NCBI GenBank assembly: GCA_029962745.1
Contig: JAPZVO010000042.1
Span: 62,001-126,000, forward strand
Origin: Echinometra lucunter
Lineage: Eukaryota; Echinodermata; Echinoidea; Camarodonta; Echinometridae
DNA length: 64,000 nt
Reading direction: 5' to 3'
Below the pieces are notes generated by a model. That model had not been told where the DNA came from. It made no database searches and worked only from the letters and a program-made list of their open reading frames with translations. The translations under genes were made by a program, and so were the position numbers. Positions 59,001 to 64,000 of the stretch are shown piece after piece (position 1 is the first letter of the stretch; each line of letters begins with the position of its first letter).

Positions 59001-61780
59001 ATTATTATCTTTGAAAAGGTATTATACCTTTTCACTGGTGTCTATATGATACTAAGAGAGAATATCTAACAATATAACAATATTTTTATCATTCAGGTAA
59101 ACGGAACGGAATAACTGTGCAGTCTAAAATAGATTGAAATTATGTGTGATTTAAAAAAAATCTTATCATGTCTTAAGTCATAGTAGATTCAAAGTAGATT
59201 CCTCGGTCATGTGGCCAACAGAGTTTTATTACTAACCCGGGATCCTGTTCGAGAATCAGTTTAATTATTTCGTCGTGGCCGTCTCTCGCTGCTATGTGTA
59301 ATGCCGTTGATTGCCTCTTTGACTTGGGCCGGCCAAGAAATGCAGATACAGTGGTATAACAAGAAGAAAGTGCTTTATTTTATGATACAATAATAATCAT
59401 AAGTAGAACATGAACAAAAAGGCTAGAAATCTGATTTTATCTAACCGGGTGATATGACAATGTCTTTAAAAAATTCAGACCATCAAAATGGACTTTTTCC
59501 CCCATGTCAGTTGATGCAGGATACTTATGTAACATAATGCTGGATTGTGTGGGCAATTTTTTTTTTCACTTTGATCACAGGAATTGTTTAAGCACAAAAA
59601 CAAAATTGGAAATATTATACAATATTTTGTAGTTTTTATTATTTCAAATATGACTAACAAACATCAGTAAGAATGATGAAATGTATTTTTGCTATCAAAT
59701 TAAACCCAGGTATATTTTGTTTTGTTTTGTTTTACTAATTATATGAAATACTTCAGAGGAACTTTGGCAGAAATTCTTTGTAGCAATAAATTCTTCGCAT
59801 GCTGTCCTCAAAAAGATCAATACTTTGTGAAATTTTGCCTTTCGGAATGAAAAAAGCCAATACTTTGTTTCAGGTCAATTAGAATGTGACACAAAATATC
59901 TGAAGTACCTTCACGTCAATGTCTGCACCTCTAGACATGAGAATCTTTGCACAATCGAGAATCGACTTCCGGGCAGCGTTCATGAAGGGTGTGTATCCCA
60001 TTTCGTTTTGGGGATTGATTTCGGCACCTTTGTCGAGCAGATATTCTACACACTGAGCATGTTTCCTTCAAAAGTAATACAAATTTCCAAATCAGCACTT
60101 AAAAGGGTGGAGGCATGACTACATTTTCAAAATTGTATCATCAACACTACACATGCTGGATTACAACCTTTATAGTGTTAAACCTAGCATGCTCAAAGTG
60201 TTAATATACCATTTGAAAATTTAAGTTACTCCTCCACACTTTTAAATTTTGATTTAACATTTTAGTTATTCATGATTTTATATGTATTTATTTTGAAATA
60301 TATAGAAGAACTTAATATTATCGACACAAAGCAAAATAGTTCTGATCATGCCCATAGAAACAAAATGTCCCTTGACCCTGAAAATATTCCCATTCCAAGA
60401 AGGTTTTTGTATAAACAATGTCAGGAAAGAAAAAAGGTAATGTTGGTAAAAGGGTGAACTTTCAATAATGCTTGTAGAGTATTACAAGTTAGTCTGTTTG
60501 CATTAGAAAAGGGAATGATTGAGCGTAGGTTAACTTCCCGAATACCGAACGCAAAATTCCAAACACGTCTATTGGCGTCAATACTAGTTTCATGTCTGAA
60601 GTCATATGGAGCAAACATTTTCTCTTCCATCTAAGATTTATTCTTAATTTCTTATTAGGTAGAGATTTCATAGAGAGAGCAGTTATGCATTTGTGAACAA
60701 AGCTGACCGTACATGTCGTATGAGGAAGCTTGCGAATATCGCAAAACATGGGTCTAAATAGGCATATAGGCCACGCAGTACTAAAGGGATACTAAATAAA
60801 AGATATAGAAATCTCACTTCACGACAGCATGAAGTTCTGCAAACACAGAACAGGAAGGATTAGTCTTTAGCATTTGAGCCTAGCTTTAAAAACTGTTGTT
60901 GTTTTTTTTTAACTACTTACCTTTGCTCACGGGGTCCATGTAGAAACTGATTACCAAGCTCCCATAGCTCATCTATTTCTGAGTCGCCTGTGAATTCAGC
61001 CACAGCCAAGTGAAGAGGTGTGGACTCATCCTCGTCCTCAAGAAAGTTTGACAATGGAGAAAACGAATTCAGTTTTATAGCATGTATTAACAAATTAAAC
61101 ATAACTTAAGGATGTGACTGCCATTTATGGCGATAAGCATGCAAGATTGAGCCATCGACATCAGAGTAGGGCATGCTTTGTGAAAAGGTTCACAAAGCAA
61201 GACGTAGGCTCTTCAAACATGTTAAAAGCAAATGATAAGAGAACATGTGAAATATGGATAGATTCAAAGCCCTGACAATGTAAGATTTCATTTTTGTGAT
61301 AAAAACAAGAAGAAGATACTATTTTTGTTCTGCTCTGTTCTGTTTTGTTTTGTGTGTTTATTTTAACTATAAACCTTTTTAAAGCCCATTCTGTGCCGTG
61401 AGCATAAACTTGTTTAATACACATTTAATATTTTTATCTCAGTAGTTTAAAATCTTATTAGGCCATCTCAGTTGTCCATGCCAGTGAACTTAATTTCTTC
61501 TTACAATTCAGAGTCGGAGGGGAGAGTTTTTAGAAGATACAGATATTGGGAAACATCTCTCCCCCCCCCCCTCTCTCTCTCTCTCACCCCTCCCCTCCCC
61601 TACCACCTCTGAAATGGACTTACCTTTGCATTGATGTCTGCTCTACGTTCTACCAACGCTTTCACTGAATCAATGCACCCCAGCGATGCTGCTCGATGAA
61701 GAGGAGTTTGCTCACCACTGTCCTGTCGTTCTATGTCTGCTCCGTGTTCAAGTAAGTAATTCACTACATCGGCATGATTG
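34915..61780 (-). CDS. Ankyrin-repeat/ZU5/UPA-like protein gene, partial (19 exons)
   Basis: Nineteen minus-strand exons, each bounded by AG and GT, join in one frame with no stop: 3,013 nt, one leading base plus 1,004 codons. The product has about 20 ankyrin repeats (TPLHLA, GADIN-type signatures), a 35-nt linker exon, a ZU5 domain and a UPA-like region. ANK-ZU5-UPA is the architecture of ankyrins and relatives of UNC5/PIDD, which act as membrane-skeleton adaptors or death-domain signalling scaffolds. ANK stacks bind partners and ZU5-UPA forms a supramodule. The first exon here starts mid-codon, so 5' exons lie beyond the right edge. The last donor is in phase 0, so more exons are expected leftward, but neither the end of UPA nor a death domain was found. 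The single ZU5 with irregular exon sizes differs from canonical ankyrins (two ZU5, mostly 99/198-nt ANK exons). Domain calls are by eye. The location (cytosolic) is inferred from the absence of a signal or membrane segment in the visible part. Confidence 0.85.
35053..35745. other. Intron, nothing recognised
   Basis: About 690 bp of AT-rich sequence with a short G run near 35,637-35,647. No repeat family or extra exon recognised. Confidence 0.5.
35746..35978 (-). CDS. Exon: UPA-like region, first part
   Basis: 233 nt: two bases complete the Gly codon from the ZU5 exon, then 77 codons, ending in phase 0. Acceptor TTCCACAG, donor GTAAAA. It encodes AVVVQEREFSLYIDEFCKLY, then FRGKYVLCSV and LKITLADNIPNK. 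The pattern of an alternating strand, a cysteine-bearing strand and a D-x-I-P turn resembles UPA domains that follow ZU5. Confidence 0.7.
36235..36310. repeat. Fragment of G/C-run repeat related to the hAT-like family
   Basis: gggggatgggggcaatgtacccccacattttc, a G run and ctgtacaaata resemble the end region of the elements at 15,024 and 37,502, but no terminal repeat or duplication is left. Confidence 0.4.
37502..38034 (-). mobile_element. hAT-like MITE with poly-C end, copy B (intronic)
   Basis: The ends are CACCGGCGTAAATCC and, in reverse complement, CATTGGCGTAAATCC. The flanking 8-mers are ACTTGAAA (37,494-37,501) and ACTTGGAA (38,035-38,042), an 8-bp target duplication with one mismatch. 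The interior repeats a TTTTCAAATAGAAAT-AAAA-GAGCGAG motif about three times. It is the reverse-oriented relative of 15,024-15,481 and lies in the ZU5-UPA intron. Confidence 0.85.
38700..38870. other. CpG-rich patch in intron
   Basis: A local GC/CpG-rich stretch (gttgcgagcggccgatg, tcgcgcccgagctctg) in an AT-rich intron. No gene recognised. Confidence 0.35.
38918..39109. mobile_element. 192-bp MITE rich in GTTTAAACC words
   Basis: Ends GGCCGGAAT and ATTCCGGCC, flanked by TAT on both sides (38,915-38,917 and 39,110-39,112). The interior repeats GGTTTAAACC/CCATGG palindromic words and has a C run. It is small and non-coding, and the superfamily is not determined. Confidence 0.65.
40826..40864. 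promoter_or_regulatory. 39-bp palindrome with two TGACGTCA (CRE-type) sites
   Basis: Two perfect 18-bp arms (starting gtacccactttgacgtca) separated by aaa. Each arm contains the CREB/ATF consensus TGACGTCA (40,836-40,843 and 40,847-40,854). A half-related word (gggtacccacttttacgtca) follows near 40,952. Whether it is a regulatory site or just a transposon palindrome is not decidable from sequence. Confidence 0.45.
41128..41369 (-). mobile_element. 242-bp element with 18-bp perfect inverted ends enclosing a tRNA gene
   Basis: The left end CTGAAAGAAATGAAAATG (41,128-41,145) is the exact reverse complement of 41,352-41,369. One more base pair beyond a mismatch extends the match to about 20 bp. 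No clear target duplication was found. The tRNA-like gene at 41,217-41,287 is inside. A hairpin ctttggcaactc/agttgccaaag (41,374-41,401) adjoins on the right. This may be a mobilised tRNA unit, or a tRNA locus that happens to be framed by an inverted repeat. Confidence 0.6.
41217..41287 (-). tRNA. tRNA-Arg(UCU)-like gene, intact cloverleaf
   Basis: A 70-nt cloverleaf plus discriminator A. The acceptor is GCCTCTG/CGGAGGC (one G-U pair). The D arm is GTCT/AGGC with GG in the loop, the anticodon stem TTGGC/GCCAG with loop GTTCTAA (anticodon TCT), and the T arm CCGGG/CCCGG with TTCGATT. The A box (TGGTCTAATGG) and B box (GGTTCGATTCC) match consensus. Six Ts follow the discriminator at once, a good Pol III terminator. 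The body resembles animal tRNA-Gly/Glu more than tRNA-Arg, so the anticodon may have shifted, or it is a SINE-type derivative. Confidence 0.7.
41502..41831 (-). CDS. Exon: ZU5 domain
   Basis: 330 nt: two bases, 109 codons, one base. Acceptor CTATTTTAG, donor GTAAGA. It encodes KTIGPSGGEIDLDQYGVHMT, IPSDALDDDQEITVKLLSSP, a GEMLASFGVQLSPCGLKFKK segment and PVQIRIPHCAKL. The GG-x-I/L..GV.m.IP..AL opening and the (L)SP.G..F.KPV...IPH centre are the hallmark of ZU5. The form is closer to UNC5-type and invertebrate ZU5 than to the ankyrin ZU5-N. Confidence 0.85.
41940..42012. repeat. CT/CA compound microsatellite in intron
   Basis: (TC)n, (AC)n, GCGCGCGC and again (TC)n runs. They account for the small open frame here. 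Confidence 0.8.
42296..42330 (-). CDS. 35-nt linker exon between ankyrin array and ZU5
   Basis: One base, 11 codons (IPQEEQQDVLD), one base. Acceptor CAATAG, donor GTAAGTA. It is required to keep frame: the preceding exon ends in phase 2 and the ZU5 exon starts needing one base, and this exon supplies both. The encoded peptide is acidic and glutamine rich, a likely flexible linker. Confidence 0.75.
42972..45316. mobile_element. 2.3-kb fold-back transposon with tandemly repeated arms
   Basis: The outer ends (tagtccgggttataatt... and its near complement ending ...ataacccagacta) begin inverted arms of about 670 and 830 bp. Each arm has a unique outer ~130 bp (TGAGGGAGGTGCCACCTGG, then GTTTACCTCAGAT-type words) and then 3-5 tandem ~165-bp units anchored on CAAAATGGC (43,119, 43,283, 43,452, 43,618), mirrored by GCCATTTTG (44,514, 44,678, 44,845, 44,997, 45,160). 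The ~850-bp centre is unique and non-coding. CTT lies on both sides as a possible 3-bp duplication. This is the layout of Foldback/Galileo-type elements; superfamily unproven. Confidence 0.8.
45956..46116 (-). CDS. Exon: last ankyrin repeats before the linker
   Basis: 161 nt, phase 0 in, phase 2 out. Acceptor TATGCTAAG, donor GTAGAG. It encodes an inserted stretch (SSSHPEFGPLSEKEK), helix two LLLYLLEKGAKCTVF, and a final degenerate repeat GSGNTPIQYTNSHRMWQLVV. Confidence 0.8.
46615..47306 (-). repeat. Inverted near-identical copy of 51,071-51,752 (LINE 3' end plus flank)
   Basis: About 690 bp match 51,071-51,752 in reverse orientation with few changes, including a (TAA)n/(TAC)n microsatellite at 46,975-47,125 and about 350 bp beyond it. 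On the minus strand the part above 47,130 reads as a LINE C-terminus (YWNDMP-like, FRKAL-like). Confidence 0.8.
47307..47560 (-). mobile_element. LINE C-terminal relic upstream of the shared 3' end
   Basis: Extends the LINE reading of 46,615-47,306 toward its 5' side on the minus strand (FGTKNNFKIT, VPNYLGN and PLCLTYSV-type phrases with stops). It is present only here, not in the 51-kb copy, so the latter is more 5'-truncated. Confidence 0.5.
47574..47626. repeat. Perfect hairpin, 24-bp arms, next to a splice donor
   Basis: Left arm 47,574-47,597, loop TTCAT, right arm 47,603-47,626, exact complement. It begins 28 nt inside the intron after the donor at 47,654. A second, 11-bp-arm hairpin (aaccctggaaa/tttccagggtt) lies at 47,528-47,552. 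Confidence 0.85.
47655..47867 (-). CDS. Exon: ankyrin repeats 19-20
   Basis: 213 nt, 71 codons, phase 0 at both ends. Acceptor TACGTAG, donor GTGAAA. It encodes GKTPIHLAVEGGFSPVIEAL, IVAGADVNIQTNDGKTSLHF and an atypical cysteine-bearing extension (TLCCISDKTVQTTDAFDK) that inserts between the two helices of the repeat completed by the next exon. Confidence 0.85.
48529..48700 (-). CDS. Exon: ankyrin repeats 17-18
   Basis: 172 nt, one leading base, phase 0 out. Acceptor TTGTTTAG, donor GTAAGA. It encodes GKVESLEYVLGLDG and AGQVPLHCAARKGHLACVDL ending LLALGVSQEDGKE. Confidence 0.85.
49487..49626 (-). CDS. Exon: ankyrin repeats 16-17
   Basis: 140 nt, phase 0 in, phase 2 out. Acceptor CTGCCAG, donor GTATGT. 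It encodes GSTPILLAAEYSHQECVELL, VQHEADISKKDNDGDSLVHV and AALG. Confidence 0.85.
50108..50264 (-). CDS. Exon: ankyrin repeats 14-15
   Basis: 157 nt, one leading base, phase 0 out. Acceptor CTTCCAG, donor GTAAGT. It encodes KPQILLCLIDNGATVDLTTN and RGNTAAHFASKKGNMECLKV, then LLEKGADIDKQ. Four of the ankyrin exons share the exact 157-nt size and phase, which suggests exon duplication. Confidence 0.85.
51071..51752 (+). mobile_element. Inserted LINE 3' end with flank, inverted match to 46,615-47,306
   Basis: It starts ...TCATTTACTGTGTCAGC and reads LKYWNDMPLTVRQSSSVTTF then RKALKTNLF, followed by a microsatellite and ~350 bp shared with the inverted copy. The surrounding LINE reading resumes on either side (…LEVQAKLQ before, NAIGKWMRCNKLYLNV after), showing insertion into the older LINE. 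Confidence 0.75.
51975..52589. mobile_element. 615-bp hAT-like MITE, TIR CAGTGGCGGCACCA
   Basis: Begins CAGTGGCGGCACCAAGG and ends with the complement (CCTGGTGCCGCCACTG). It is flanked by a perfect 8-bp duplication ATAATGTA (51,967-51,974 and 52,590-52,597). G and C runs lie inside both ends, and the centre repeats GCTCGCTCGCTTCGCTCG words. Non-coding. It sits in the decayed LINE, so it is younger than that LINE. Confidence 0.9.
53545..54320 (-). mobile_element. 5'-truncated CR1/L2-group LINE next to a splice donor
   Basis: The minus-strand frame 53,657-54,253 carries NLGVFLDSNMTMG (entering from 54,290), SRLDFGNALLFNLPQSQI, LQKLQNSAAGIV, LHWLPMSERVKFKILLL, GERAFIRAGPSLWNSL and FKIKLKTCLFNL. 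The (TAA)n tail lies at 53,543-53,562. RT-like reading is visible up to about 54,310, only some 20 nt from the donor of the ankyrin exon at 54,333. Confidence 0.85.
54333..54472 (-). CDS. Exon: ankyrin repeats 13-14
   Basis: 140 nt, phase 0 in, phase 2 out. Acceptor TATCTTAG, donor GTATGG. It encodes GSTPLLQSVRGGHADNASIL, LAYGSNVDAQ and TGYAAIHEAAE. A second GT (GTACTT) lies 5 nt further on; using it would break the frame of the next exon, so the first is chosen. Confidence 0.8.
54763..54919 (-). CDS. Exon: ankyrin repeats 11-12
   Basis: 157 nt, one leading base, phase 0 out. Acceptor chosen at CTTTCTCAAACAG (strong pyrimidine tract); an in-phase alternative AG 36 nt upstream exists. Donor GTAAAG. 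It encodes EQVDIVKYLLKQKADVNK and AGMTALHIAALKGFTELLGI, then LLESEGDVNAT. Confidence 0.8.
55285..55535 (-). repeat. tRNA-derived SINE with LINE-like tail
   Basis: The minus strand has an A box (TGGTCTAGTAG, 55,506-55,516) and a B box (GGTTCGAATCC, 55,462-55,472) at tRNA spacing. A ~170-bp body follows, ending in atagcgctcatatcc/ATTATTATTT, similar to LINE (ATT)n tails. A second B-box-like word (ggttcgaatct) follows near 55,549. Confidence 0.6.
55828..56007 (-). CDS. Exon: ankyrin repeats 10-11
   Basis: 180 nt, one base, 59 codons, two bases. Acceptor CTCAAACAG, donor GTAAGT. It encodes KADWTPIHYAIFGKQVGCVR, ILCGAGADIEAQ and SSSGKTPLQLATE. Confidence 0.85.
56454..56630 (+). repeat. SINE-like element with B box and AAC-rich tail
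   Basis: Starts gccgggcgcctgtaatcc, contains GGTTCGAGTC at 56,511-56,520 and ends in an (AAC)n-type tail near 56,615-56,635. The start resembles vertebrate 7SL/Alu text, but the region with the B box looks tRNA-like. Confidence 0.45.
56687..56790 (-). CDS. Exon: ankyrin repeat 9
   Basis: 104 nt, phase 0 in, phase 2 out. Acceptor GATGTAG, donor GTAACT. It encodes NKNVYHMAARDGKQECLNIL and IEAATKDQNQT. Confidence 0.8.
57329..57491 (-). CDS. Exon: ankyrin repeats 7-8
   Basis: 163 nt, one leading base, phase 0 out. Acceptor ACTGACAG, donor GTAAAT. It encodes NLAEVVELLLSKGVRVNMPA and DNQTALHVAVANGYADILKM, then LIGHGANLDAR. Confidence 0.85.
57778..57935 (+). mobile_element. Solo end of the TTAA fold-back MITE
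   Basis: After TTTAA it matches the left ~158 bp of the element at 33,161 (AGGAGAATGCAACCCAGAC, tcagacaatctgttcaagag, ggatccttgaattggcaac), then stops abruptly in A-rich sequence. A truncated copy, lying in an intron. Confidence 0.75.
58386..58559 (-). CDS. Exon: ankyrin repeats 5-7
   Basis: 174 nt, one base, 57 codons, two bases. Acceptor CATGCAG, donor GTAATT. It encodes SEDAKARLEA, TLTPLQNAILYEKISSVRVL and CNYEAGLETPTKSGKTPIYR. The short acidic insert SEDAKARLEALD lies between repeats. Confidence 0.85.
59237..59322 (-). CDS. Exon: ankyrin repeat 5, first part
   Basis: 86 nt, phase 0 in, phase 2 out. Acceptor CGGCCCAAG (weak pyrimidine tract), donor GTTAGT. It encodes QSTALHIAARDGHDEIIKLI and LEQDP. 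Confidence 0.75.
59909..60065 (-). CDS. Exon: ankyrin repeats 3-4
   Basis: 157 nt, one leading base, phase 0 out. Acceptor TTTTGAAG, donor GTACTT. It encodes KHAQCVEYLLDKGAEINPQN and MGYTPFMNAARKSILDCAKI, then LMSRGADIDVK. Confidence 0.85.
60921..61036 (-). CDS. Exon: ankyrin repeat 3 with insertion
   Basis: 116 nt, phase 0 in, phase 2 out. Acceptor TTTCTTGAG, donor GTAAGTA. It encodes DEDESTPLHLAVAEFTGDSE and an insertion, IDELWELGNQFLHGPREQ, before helix two, which comes from the next exon. Confidence 0.8.
61624..61780 (-). CDS. Exon: ankyrin repeats 1-2 of the visible part
   Basis: 157 nt, one leading base, phase 0 out. Acceptor TCATAG, donor GTAAGTCC. It encodes HADVVNYLLEHGADIERQDS and EQTPLHRAASLGCIDSVKAL, ending VERRADINAK. 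It starts in mid-repeat, so at least one more 5' exon ending in phase 2 lies beyond the right edge or was not recognised. Confidence 0.85.
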
Positions 61781-62284
61781 CTATGAAGATGAAAATACAT
61801 GTACCTTTGTTTTGCTACGTTTTTCCCCTTGCAATTTGTATGTGTAGAATATTCGAACCATTATGTAATCCATCAAATTACTTTCACAGGAATGTTTCAG
61901 TATTTCATTATATCTTAATTTGTTAAAGAAAAGAATAGAGAGCGGTTTAATTTTAAGTGTTTTACTTGGTGTACCTGAGTTTCGACTGGAGAAATCAACC
62001 ATAACAATCATGACCATATCAAATCGGACCTGTATCCCAAGAAATGAGGAAAACTTACATGACTTAAGTCTTTCATTAAATAAATTTCAGGCCTACAAAG
62101 GTCACACAAAGTTCCCCCCCCCCCTCTCAGGACTTTTCATGATTAACAATCTGAATACAACAATTCTTGCCATTTGATCACTTCAAAATATTTTCAGAAA
62201 AACTCTTCTATCAGTTTCTATCGAATCCCACAACACAAACAAATCAAAAGAATTCACGCTTAAGCGAGAAAAAGTAACTTTGGT
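61781..62284. other. Intron/upstream sequence, no exon recognised
   Basis: AT-rich with a C run near 62,116-62,125. The 78-codon minus frame here has no ankyrin pattern. Confidence 0.45.
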
Positions 62285-62819
62285 GAAAGGGTGCTAAATC
62301 CAGACTTGACAAGAATGGGTATTTGTCCTAGTTGCTATCAGCGAAGAGGAAAGTACTGTTAACTATATGGAGGCTTACAATCATAGGCGGCGATCGGGGG
62401 GGGGGGGGGGGGGGGGGGGGAGAGGGAACATGTCCTCTCCCTCGATTGACTTAATGAGTGATAATCGATTGATTTACCGAATGCTTTATTGATGTTGCTT
62501 CGTCTGCATGATTGCATGCTCTTTTTTCTGATATCCAAAATAATTATTATAATAATACTTATGTCAGCTTTAATGGTAAGAACTTTATCTAAAGTTAACA
62601 TTCATAAACAATCAATAAAGTATACTGCTCACTCAGGCATGACATGTTAATGTGATATGTTATGGCATAAACACAACATTGGATATCCACTCATAAATCG
62701 CCAGAAAGCCCTCAGAATATCATAACTGTAAGCCTCCACGGTTAGCACTACTTTCCGCTTCGATGTTAGCAGACTGCACGAATGGCCATTCTTGTTAAGT
62801 CTGGATTTTGTACCCTTTC
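62285..62819. mobile_element. 535-bp fold-back element A
   Basis: The left end (gaaagggtgctaaatccaga, then cttgacaagaatgg, gaaagtactg, taactatatggaggcttaca) and the right end are near complements over about 100 bp, with gaps. A long G run lies at about 62,397-62,420. The right half is shared with the element at 63,072-64,000. No target duplication recognised. Confidence 0.65.
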
Positions 62820-62892
62820 AATAAAATGAAATTTAACGAAGGAAATTACTAAGATTTCTTTCGATATACATATGTTTATATGTGTGTGTGTG

Positions 62893-62893
62893 A

Positions 62894-62929
<36 letters not shown>

Positions 62930-62995
62930 AAAATCAAAATATGAGTTCTTCGGAATGTTTGAAAAAGAAAATGAAAGATGCCAATAAATAAATAG

Positions 62996-63060
<65 letters not shown>
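62893..63060. repeat. TG and TA microsatellites
   Basis: A (TG)n/(TA)n block at 62,881-62,927 and a long (TA)n run at 63,005-63,058. They account for the tyrosine/isoleucine-repeat open frame. Confidence 0.9.
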
Positions 63061-63071
63061 TGCGGTGTGGT

Positions 63072-64000
63072 TGGTACCAGCAAAGCGGAAAGTAGTGTTA
63101 ACTGTGGAGGCGCACAATTTTGATATTCTAAGGGCTTTCTGGCGATTAATGAATGGATATCTATTGTTGTGTTTATGTTATGACTATCTTATCAGCATGT
63201 CATGATTTATTGAGCAATCGCATACTTTATTAACTGTTTTGTAATGTTAATTTGTGGCATGTTTTAACATTTAAGCTGGCATAATGTGGATGCCTTTGAT
63301 ATGGTCATGCTGAAAGATCAGTCAATCAATTATTTAAAAATAGGTCAGTCTATATTTTCATCAATCAGAAAAGCAGTTAACCGATAATAAACATATTCGT
63401 TCCAAAGAACATGTGGGATGATTATGCAATGCAAATGCGTAACTTTCATAAATGTAACTAAGATTTGATTATTTCTTTGATAGAAGATTCTTCTTATTTT
63501 GTAAATTATATTCACCTTGTTCTTTCGTTTGGCCTATGGATGAAAGACGAAAATATGTTTCATTGTATTTTATCATTCAAGTGAACAGGAAGGGTCATGA
63601 AACTTACATGTTTATATTGAAAATTGCTCTAATTCATTTCTGTCAACACATATATTTCATTGGAATTGAATGAGTGCATTATCTGATTTTTTTCAAATTG
63701 ATTGATTGCCTTATTACATGAATGATCGAATGGCTGACCGGTTAGCTGATGTTGCTTGGTCTGCATGACTTCATGCTGGTATTCTTTTTCTGATATCCAA
63801 CATATGCCAGCTTTCATGGTAAGAACTTTAACTAAGATTATCGTTACAAAACAATCAGTTAATTATGCAATTGCTCACTCAAGCATGATATATAAATACA
63901 TGCATGATGTGTTATAACATAAACACAACAGTGGATATCCACTCATCGCCAGAAAGCCCTCAGAATATCAAAATTGTATGCCTCCACAGTTAACAATACT
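63072..64000. mobile_element. Fold-back element B, reaching the window edge
   Basis: Begins gcaaagcggaaagtagtg, then gttaactgtggaggc, tttgatattctaagggc and tttctggcgatta. The same series recurs in reverse complement at about 63,910-64,000, giving arms of about 90 bp. The interior at 63,720-63,900 is shared with 62,460-62,650 of element A. The right terminus may lie just beyond the window. Confidence 0.65.

Noticed and set aside
60816..60838. Possible 19-nt microexon with AG and GT flanks
   Set aside because: Neighbouring exons join in perfect phase without it, and adding 19 nt would break the frame.
62833..63117. Tyr/Ile-repeat open frame
   Set aside because: Translation of (TA)n and (TG)n microsatellites.
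1..64000. CRISPR arrays, bacterial operons, Shine-Dalgarno sites, rRNA genes
   Set aside because: None seen; the window is eukaryotic repeat-rich DNA with spliced exons.

Overview
The window reads as animal nuclear DNA, most likely an echinoderm and probably a sea urchin. The evidence is short phase-conserved exons with canonical splice sites, CR1/L2-type and L1/Tx1-type non-LTR retrotransposons (one with a 2A-like motif of the kind described in sea-urchin LINEs), many small inverted-repeat transposons, and an unusual number of poly-C/poly-G runs. The species assignment is inference. No bacterial, organellar or CRISPR features are present.

Layout. Positions 1-34,900 hold almost nothing but repeats. 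They include a CR1/L2-group LINE (290-3,700, minus) and an L1/Tx1-type LINE (about 6,590-11,230, minus) split by a 269-bp CACTA-like element. A diverged tandem array (11.6-14.8 kb) is interrupted by a second CACTA-like element and by a 785-bp transposon carrying a broken THAP-like zinc finger. A near-identical 1.1-kb tandem duplication (15.7-18.8 kb) has a LINE in its second copy. A second THAP-bearing element lies at 19.4-20.2 kb, followed by a degraded Gypsy-like protease region with a 48-bp coding minisatellite (20.35-22.8 kb). At 23.3-25.6 kb a CACTA-like element was itself hit by a LINE. TTAA-flanked and other fold-back elements fill 28-34 kb.

Positions 34,915-61,780 (minus strand) carry the one clear host gene. 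Nineteen exons join without a stop into 1,004 codons encoding about 20 ankyrin repeats, a ZU5 domain and a UPA-like region, so it belongs to the broad ankyrin/UNC5/PIDD-type scaffold and signalling architecture. Upstream exons lie beyond the right edge. The 3' end (rest of UPA, and any death domain) could not be found. Its introns hold a 2.3-kb fold-back transposon whose arms are tandem ~165-bp repeats, an intact-looking tRNA gene inside an 18-bp terminal-inverted-repeat element, two hAT-like elements with 8-bp target duplications, several LINE fragments and SINEs. Positions 61.8-64 kb hold fold-back repeats.

The window gives a readable insertion history. Target duplications, a paralogous empty site and nested insertions order several events. 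All domain calls are by eye from translated sequence; no database search was run.
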